A stretch of 32,933 nt of DNA from Bacteroides sp. Its GTDB lineage: Bacteria > Bacteroidota > Bacteroidia > Bacteroidales > Muribaculaceae. Positions 26,779 through 32,933 of the stretch are shown here, piece by piece (the first letter of the stretch is position 1; every line of letters begins with the position of its first letter). The notes beneath the pieces were generated by a model. It was not told the origin of the DNA, made no database searches, and was given only the letters and a program-made list of their open reading frames with translations. The translations under genes were made by a program, and so were the position numbers. The DNA lies in contig JAAVCM010000006.1 of assembly GCA_014802345.1 (NCBI GenBank), positions 63,708 to 96,640 on the forward strand, written 5' to 3'.

Positions 26779-27693
26779 TTATAGTTTGACCGCCACACGG
26801 AGTTTGGCACTGCGTGAGCGTGGATTGCGTTCGATTTCTTCCGGCCCGGGGACAATCGGTTTGTTGCCCAAGGGCTTCATGGGCGCATTGATTTTTCCGA
26901 AGAAGTCTTTTTCGGCCTTTCCGGTAAAATCACCGGTCTTCATGAAGTTCTTGACCAGACGGTCTTCAAGGCTGTGGTAGGTGATGACCGCAAGTCGCCC
27001 TCCCGGTTTCAGGACTTTCAGGGAGCCTTCAAGGAGGGCTTTGAGTGCGCCCATCTCATCGTTGACCTCTATGCGGAGAGCCTGAAAGAGCTGTGCAAGT
27101 TCCTTTTTCTCCTTGCGGGGGTCAATATGTGGCTTCACGGCCTCCATGAGCTGGCCGATGGAGGTCAGCGGTGCCGCACTCCTTGCCTTGACAATCGAGC
27201 GCGCCATTGCACGGCTCTGTTTAAGTTCCCCGTAGATATAGAGAATATCAGCAATCTTTTCCTCCGGCAGTGTGTTGAGCAGATCGGCTGCCGAGCGGGT
27301 CGACTGACGGTTCATGCGCATATCCAGCGGGCCGTCCCCGCGGAAGGAGAAGCCTCTCTCCGTATCGTCAAAGTGATGGAACGACACTCCGAGGTCGGCC
27401 AGCACACCGTCGACACCGTCGACATCATAGTAACGCATGAAATTGGTGATGAAGCGGAAGTTGGAATAGACCATCGTAAAACGGTCGTCCTCCGGCGCAC
27501 GCCTGACCGCATCCTCATCCTGATCGAAAGAATAAAGATGCCCACCGGCTTCGCTGTCAAGAAGTTGCATGATGGCACACGAATGACCGCCACCACCGAA
27601 GGTAGCGTCGACATAGATACCGCCCGGACGCACGTCAAGTGCTTCTATCGTCTCGGGAAGCAGCGCGGGGATATGATAAACTTCTTCAGCCAT
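26779..27693 (-). CDS. rsmH: 16S rRNA (cytosine(1402)-N(4))-methyltransferase
   Basis: HIPALLPETIEALDVRPGGIYVDATFGGGGHSCAIMQ, DGVLADLGVSFHHFDDTERGFSFRGDGPLDMRM, VITYHSLEDRLVKNFM. Confidence 0.97.
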   Translation of the reverse strand: MAEEVYHIPALLPETIEALDVRPGGIYVDATFGGGGHSCAIMQLLDSEAGGHLYSFDQDEDAVRRAPEDDRFTMVYSNFRFITNFMRYYDVDGVDGVLADLGVSFHHFDDTERGFSFRGDGPLDMRMNRQSTRSAADLLNTLPEEKIADILYIYGELKQSRAMARSIVKARSAAPLTSIGQLMEAVKPHIDPRKEKKELAQLFQALRIEVNDEMGALKALLEGSLKVLKPGGRLAVITYHSLEDRLVKNFMKTGDFTGKAEKDFFGKINAPMKPLGNKPIVPGPEEIERNPRSRSAKLRVAVKL

Positions 27694-27805
27694 ATCAGTA
27701 TTGAACTTGCAAGGATATAGATTGGCGGTGTAAAATTACAAAAATTTACAAAACTAAACTGCAAAAAAATATCACTTTTTTTATTTTTTTATTAACATTG
27801 TTTCA

Positions 27806-27826
27806 AATCTTTGAGAATCAAAGATT
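27806..27826. repeat. Inverted repeat upstream of rsmH
   Basis: AATCTTTG (27806-27813) / CAAAGATT (27819-27826), 5-nt spacer. Confidence 0.5.
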
Positions 27827-27966
27827 ATAAAAATTTACAAATGCAAACCCCGAAAACCTCAATTCTATGGCCTACAAAGGGGCTTAATACATAAAATCGC
27901 TGCTGTAAGCAATATTAACACCTTGACGACGTTTATAATTAATATGCAGTATAGTAGACAACAGGT

Positions 27967-28545
27967 ATGCAAGATATAGTATTCGCCACAAACAACGCCC
28001 ATAAGCTGACAGAAATCCGCCGCATAGTCGGCGACAAGTTCCGTATCCTTTCGCTCAAAGAGATTGGATGTGAGGAAGATATTCCCGAGACTGCCACTAC
28101 GCTCGAAGGCAACGCCCTGATGAAAGCCCGCTACGTCAAGGAGCATTACGGCTACGACTGTTTTGCCGACGACACGGGACTTATGGTCGACGCGCTCGAC
28201 GGCGCTCCCGGCATATACTCGGCACGCTATGCCGGCCCCGGCCATGACAGCGCGGCCAATATGAAACTTCTCCTCCGGAATCTCGAAGGAGTCACGGAGC
28301 GTTCAGCGAGGTTCATCACCGTCATCGCCCTTATCCTCAACGGAAAGGAAATGACCTTCGAAGGCCGAGTCGAGGGCGAGATACTGACTGCACCACGAGG
28401 CACCGACGGTTTCGGCTATGACCCTGTGTTCAAACCTGTGGAAAGCACACTGGCCTTTGCCGAGATGAGTGCCGATGACAAGAACGCCATCAGTCACCGC
28501 GGACGTGCCACAGCGCGTCTGCTCGACTATCTCAGCAAACTCTGA
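27967..28545 (+). CDS. rdgB: RdgB/HAM1 family non-canonical purine NTP pyrophosphatase
   Basis: [60 protein letters not shown]. Confidence 0.96.
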   Translation: MQDIVFATNNAHKLTEIRRIVGDKFRILSLKEIGCEEDIPETATTLEGNALMKARYVKEHYGYDCFADDTGLMVDALDGAPGIYSARYAGPGHDSAANMKLLLRNLEGVTERSARFITVIALILNGKEMTFEGRVEGEILTAPRGTDGFGYDPVFKPVESTLAFAEMSADDKNAISHRGRATARLLDYLSKL

Positions 28546-28648
28546 CTGTCTGAGCCGCACACGTCAGCCCGAATACCCCTGACAGGTCGTCGTCTCCCAC
28601 GTTTTCCCCAAACCTTTTAACCTCTCACCCCATTTAAGCCCACACTAA

Positions 28649-31096
28649 ATGTTACGGAAACTTATAGTATCCCTCCTTTCTTTTCTCCCCTTTGCTCTCC
28701 CTGCCCAACTCGCCACAGGGAGCTGGAGGGTCTATCCTGCTTTCGGCACACCCGATAAACTTATAGAGACACCTGACCTTGTCTATCTCGCTACGGCAGG
28801 CACTCTCCATTCCTATGACAAATCACACGACGAAAGCCGCTCCTTCCTTCCGGGGACTGACCTCGGCGGAAGCCCGGTGAAAGATATTTTCTACAATACC
28901 GACGGACGTTATCTGCTTGTGGCCTACGGAGATGCCAATATAGATATCATTCCCGATGACGGCGACCGCATCAGCCTCCCCGATATACGCGACGCAAACG
29001 TCAACCGTATCAAAGAGATAAATGATGTGAAGTTTGCCGACGGCCTCATCTATGTCGCCACATCCTTTGGCATTGTGATTTATGACGAAAATGGCTGGGA
29101 GGTGCGTGAATCGGCAATTTTCGACTATCCTGTCACTGCCGTAGCCCTGACTCCTGACCGTCTGCTCGTAGCGACAAATCCGGCTGATAATACATTTGAA
29201 CTCATGGCAGCCCCGAGAGATGGGCGCCACAACAACATCAACAGGTTTACACGCATAGGGGGAAGCACCACCGCTTTCAGGCAGCTCATGCCGCTTCAAG
29301 GAAACGAGTGGATCAAGGGTTCGCATTTCGCCATGCGTGGTGGCAACAACCGTCTCTATTATGTTTGTGTCAGCGACGACCCGACAGCCGAAGCGACAAT
29401 ATCCGACTCGGGTGTGGGTGGAGTGACCTCCCTATTCCTTGCCAACGGCGACGCATACGCAACCGCAGGCGGGAAGCTCTACCACTACAATGCCCCTTGG
29501 AACGCCCATCCTTCCATCTCGCTGCCTGAGCCTCTGGCAGGATGTCACCTGTCGACCCTGACCGACACCGGTTCTCTCTGGGCTGCCGACAGTGACGGAC
29601 TCGGTCATTACAGCCTTGCCGACGATGGACAGCTCACAGTGCTGCGCGACAAGTACCGCCCCTCGGATGCAACGACGTTCTCCGATGTGTCCCATATCAT
29701 TCCGCTCCCCGACCGACGCGGTTTTATGATTGCCAATCAGGGTCTGAGCGCACATCTTCCGGTGGGCAACGGTGACTTTCTCTATACCCCATTCACCGGC
29801 AATATCATTGAGGACGGACAGATTTCCGACATCAAGGCTTCAGAGGACCTTACATTCGTAGCCAATGTGTCCAACTACAAACCGTCGGCCGCCATATTCT
29901 CCCCTACTTTTCTCCTCGAAGACCCTGACGACCCTTCGATTCACTATATCGGAAGTGCCAATGAGGGGGTCTATGTGGTGCGCGACGGGAAACAGATAGC
30001 CAAGTTTGACCATACGAACTCACCTATTGTCAATCAGGGTACTTGGAGGGTAAGTGTCAATTCCGCTCATTTTGATTCAAAAGGTAATCTGCTCATCGGT
30101 GTCTACACTGAGGACGCTACCAAATCACCCCTCGTCGTCCTCCCCGCCGACAAACGCCGCAAGGATCCCGCCACGATAGTAATGGATGACTGGGTGAAAC
30201 TCGATATGGGTGGCGACATCCATCTGCGCGACGTGGCTTTTCATGTCTGCTCGAAAGTCCCCGCCATCCTAATGGTCGACGCGCAGTACAAGAAAGGGTT
30301 CTCTGCCCTTCACTATGGCAGTTCGGTCACTGACCCTTCTGACGATACATCTCTTGTCATCACCACGCTTACCGATCAGGACGGCAAGACTTTCACGCCC
30401 GACTATCTCCTCTGTTTCGCCGAGGACAGCCGAGGACGCGTATGGATCGGTACGACAGAAGGTCCTGTCGAGATTTCAAATCCATCCAAAATCTTCTCGT
30501 CCGACTTCAACATCAACCGTCTGAAAGTCCCCCGCAATGATGGCACGAATCTTGCCGACTATCTGCTGGACACAGAGACTGTCTATGCGATAGCCGTTGA
30601 TGCATCCGACCGCAAATGGGTAGCGACCGCTGCATCGGGGCTCTATCTCGTGAGCGAGAACGGCGATGAAATCCTTGCCAATTTCAATACGTCCAATTCC
30701 CCCCTCCCCACCAACTGCATCACGGATGTTTTCGTCGACCCAAATTCCAACTCTGTGTTTGTCTCGACCCTCAACGGACTCTATGAATATTCATCGACAT
30801 CTTCACCGGGTCGTCCTGACTACTCCGACGTGGTCGCCTACCCTAACCCTGTTACCCCTGAATACACGGGTCTGATCACCATCCGCGGTCTCATGGATTC
30901 GTCACTGGTCAAAATCATGGACTCAGGTATGCACCTCATCTATCAGACAACATCGGAGGGAGGTATGGCGACATGGGACGGTTGCACACTCAGCGGCGCG
31001 CGCGCCAAGAGCGGTGTCTACTATGTATTCGCTTCCGTCAGCTCTGAAACGGACTCACAGGGCGATGTGGTCGCAAAAATACTGATTGTCAACTGA
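28649..31096 (+). CDS. PorZ-like beta-propeller protein with C-terminal T9SS-type domain
   Basis: 815 aa; signal peptide; regulator-propeller-like repeats (GRVWIGTTEGPVEIS, RKWVATAASGLYLVSENG, NSVFVSTLNGLYEY); C-terminal VVAYPNPVTPEYTGLITIRGLMDSSLVKIMD...SGVYYVFASV..VAKILIVN. Confidence 0.75.
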   Translation: MLRKLIVSLLSFLPFALPAQLATGSWRVYPAFGTPDKLIETPDLVYLATAGTLHSYDKSHDESRSFLPGTDLGGSPVKDIFYNTDGRYLLVAYGDANIDIIPDDGDRISLPDIRDANVNRIKEINDVKFADGLIYVATSFGIVIYDENGWEVRESAIFDYPVTAVALTPDRLLVATNPADNTFELMAAPRDGRHNNINRFTRIGGSTTAFRQLMPLQGNEWIKGSHFAMRGGNNRLYYVCVSDDPTAEATISDSGVGGVTSLFLANGDAYATAGGKLYHYNAPWNAHPSISLPEPLAGCHLSTLTDTGSLWAADSDGLGHYSLADDGQLTVLRDKYRPSDATTFSDVSHIIPLPDRRGFMIANQGLSAHLPVGNGDFLYTPFTGNIIEDGQISDIKASEDLTFVANVSNYKPSAAIFSPTFLLEDPDDPSIHYIGSANEGVYVVRDGKQIAKFDHTNSPIVNQGTWRVSVNSAHFDSKGNLLIGVYTEDATKSPLVVLPADKRRKDPATIVMDDWVKLDMGGDIHLRDVAFHVCSKVPAILMVDAQYKKGFSALHYGSSVTDPSDDTSLVITTLTDQDGKTFTPDYLLCFAEDSRGRVWIGTTEGPVEISNPSKIFSSDFNINRLKVPRNDGTNLADYLLDTETVYAIAVDASDRKWVATAASGLYLVSENGDEILANFNTSNSPLPTNCITDVFVDPNSNSVFVSTLNGLYEYSSTSSPGRPDYSDVVAYPNPVTPEYTGLITIRGLMDSSLVKIMDSGMHLIYQTTSEGGMATWDGCTLSGARAKSGVYYVFASVSSETDSQGDVVAKILIVN

Positions 31097-31202
31097 TGAA
31101 GTCCCATACGGAAATTATCCTGAAACTATCTGCCCTCTAAGGACGTTTTGATTTTGAAACTGTAAAAAAATTTTTCTGCATTAAACGCATTGAGATAAAA
31201 AT

Positions 31203-31727
31203 ATGAAAAGTCTTAAATATACCGACGAAACCGATCGCTGCTATGGTGCGACCGGTATGGCAATCGGACTCATGGTCTTTGACGGCGAGGATATGCTCGC
31301 ATCCATTACCCTCGACGGTGACCCTAACGAAATGGTGGCTATGTCGCCCGATTTCTATTTTGCCGGTAATCCCGGCGTTTCGGCCAAGACAGCATGGAAC
31401 CAGATTTTGAAGAATTATAATATCGGCATAGCCATGCTGATGTCCAATCTGCTCTGCCGCTCTGTGGTCAATAAGCGTCAGGCTCTTCCGAACGAACTCC
31501 ACGATTTCCTTCTGGATCTCGCACGCGAGGAAGGTCACGAGTCATGTTCGCTCGATGACGACGAGATTGAACGTCTTTTCAACAAAAACTATTCATATCT
31601 CAACCGCGTCTTCAACCATCGCGGGGTGCAGTCCGTGGCTCACGATTTCGCGTCGACTCTCGGCCAGCGCCGCACGCTATCGCGTCTTGATGTCCTCGAA
31701 CTTCTCGATGCCCTGCGTATGCTCTGA
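31203..31727 (+). CDS. Conserved hypothetical protein of unknown function
   Basis: 174 aa ORF with a clear start, typical codon usage and syntenic position; no motif recognised. Confidence 0.75.
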   Translation: MKSLKYTDETDRCYGATGMAIGLMVFDGEDMLASITLDGDPNEMVAMSPDFYFAGNPGVSAKTAWNQILKNYNIGIAMLMSNLLCRSVVNKRQALPNELHDFLLDLAREEGHESCSLDDDEIERLFNKNYSYLNRVFNHRGVQSVAHDFASTLGQRRTLSRLDVLELLDALRML

Positions 31728-31812
31728 CCCCTATATAATTCTCTCCATACTCCCCTCTCTTTTTAACAGGTGGCTAATATTCAATCATTTTTCCATTTCA
31801 CAACCGCAATCT

Positions 31813-32778
31813 ATGCTGACACAAGTCCTGCATTTCTCCCCTTACCTGAAATCAGTGATATGGGGGGGAGACCGCATAGCCCCCTACAAAGGTATCCCCG
31901 CCGAAGGTTCGTCCATCGGTGAGAGCTGGGAGATTTCGGCCGTACCGGGCTATGTCTCCGTGGTGGACCGTGGTCCCCTCACCGGCAAAAACCTTACTGA
32001 ACTCATAGGTGAATATGGTGCCGAACTTGTCGGTAAAGACATCTTTGAACGTTTCGGCAACAATTTCCCTCTCCTCATAAAATTCATCGACGCCCATGAC
32101 GATCTTTCAGTGCAGGTCCATCCTGACGACAGACTCGCCTCCGAGCGTCATAACTGCTCCGGAAAGACTGAACTCTGGCACATCATAGCCACTGCGCCCG
32201 ATGCCAAAATTTATGTCGGTTTTAAGAAATCGCTGACCCCGGACGAGTACGAGCGTCATGTCAACGACCACACCATCATGGATGTCATTTCCTCCTATGA
32301 TTCCGCGCCCGGCGACACTTTCTTTCTCCCTGCCGGACGCATCCATGCCATAGGTGCGGGCAATCTGCTTGCGGAGATACAGCAGACAAGCGACATCACA
32401 TACCGCATATATGACTATGACCGCCGTGACAGCGACGGTAAGCCCCGTGAACTCCATACGGCGCAGGCACGCGACGCTATCGACTATACCGTCCAGCCCA
32501 CCTACAAGTCGCCTGCTCACGGTTCGCTTCTCGCAGACTGTCCTCACTTCATAGCCCACCGTGTCACGCCCGGAGATACTCCCACTGAGCTTCCGCACAC
32601 ACGCGAATCGTTCACCATCGTGGTCTGTCTCGACGGCGAGGCTGACATCAGCAGTGAGAATCCCGAGACCGGATTGCAGACCCACCACATAAAGCGTGGT
32701 GAAACCCTTCTTTTCCCCGCAACCCTCCGCAATATCCGTGCCACAGGCCATTCCACTCTCCTCTCCGTTCAGGCATAA
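31813..32778 (+). CDS. manA: Mannose-6-phosphate isomerase, class I
   Basis: SVIWGGDRIAPYKG, GESWEISAVPGYVSVV, FPLLIKFIDAHDDLSVQVHPDD, GKTELWHIIAT, FFLPAGRIHAIGAGNLLAEIQQTSDITYRIYDYDR. ATG at 31813 gives MLTQVLHFSPYLKSV; upstream part of the ORF-track entry overlaps the previous gene. Confidence 0.95.
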   Translation: MLTQVLHFSPYLKSVIWGGDRIAPYKGIPAEGSSIGESWEISAVPGYVSVVDRGPLTGKNLTELIGEYGAELVGKDIFERFGNNFPLLIKFIDAHDDLSVQVHPDDRLASERHNCSGKTELWHIIATAPDAKIYVGFKKSLTPDEYERHVNDHTIMDVISSYDSAPGDTFFLPAGRIHAIGAGNLLAEIQQTSDITYRIYDYDRRDSDGKPRELHTAQARDAIDYTVQPTYKSPAHGSLLADCPHFIAHRVTPGDTPTELPHTRESFTIVVCLDGEADISSENPETGLQTHHIKRGETLLFPATLRNIRATGHSTLLSVQA

Positions 32779-32815
32779 ACCGACAAAACTTTTTGCAAGA
32801 TAAACTCACAGAACG

Positions 32816-32880
32816 CAGACAGCACCGTCGAAGTCTCTTCGGCGGTGCTGTCTGTATGATTTGTGTGTGTCTTTTATAGG
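32816..32880 (+). terminator. Intrinsic terminator downstream of manA
   Basis: CAGACAGCACCG (32816-32827) / CGGTGCTGTCTG (32843-32854), continued by T-G and CGAAG/CTTCG around a TCT loop; then a T-rich stretch. Confidence 0.75.
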
Positions 32881-32933
32881 GATAGAATAGATTACCAATA
32901 CCTTAACATGAAAAAATCTTAACCTTATCGTAA

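Noticed and set aside
26974-27720. 248-aa + strand ORF antisense to rsmH
   Set aside because: Overlaps conserved rsmH; no domain recognised.

Overview
This is a Bacteroidales-type chromosomal segment, probably Muribaculaceae-like. That placement is inferred from protein families, gene order and repeated TAnnTTTG promoter motifs, not from a database search. The left arm (+ strand) holds a partial polA, a SufT/MIP18-like gene overlapping an lpxH-like gene, a PerR/Fur-type regulator with a perfect Per/Fur-like box in its leader, rubrerythrin, an M28 peptidase lipoprotein, an OmpA/glycine-zipper lipoprotein (- strand), an EamA/DMT transporter with a structured leader, a Tricorn/S41 protease and a compact type II toxin-antitoxin pair. 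The centre (about 11.5-27.7 kb, - strand) is a nearly complete dcw cluster: rsmH-ftsL-ftsI-murE-mraY-murD-ftsW-murG-murC-ftsQ-ftsA-ftsZ. No mraZ, murF or ddl is visible. The right arm (+ strand) has rdgB, a PorZ-like beta-propeller protein with a T9SS-like C-terminal domain, a conserved hypothetical protein and manA. The best leads outside ordinary coding content are two promoter-plus-terminator intergenic units that look like small RNAs (about 2.68-2.77 kb and 5.25-5.33 kb), the 5' hairpin leader of the DMT transporter, the Q/P/Y-rich linker of FtsA containing a 57-nt duplicated unit, the unusual FtsZ C-terminus, and the toxin-antitoxin pair beside ftsZ. I saw no CRISPR array, rRNA, tRNA or insertion sequence. 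I did not find a clearly novel multi-gene defence system.
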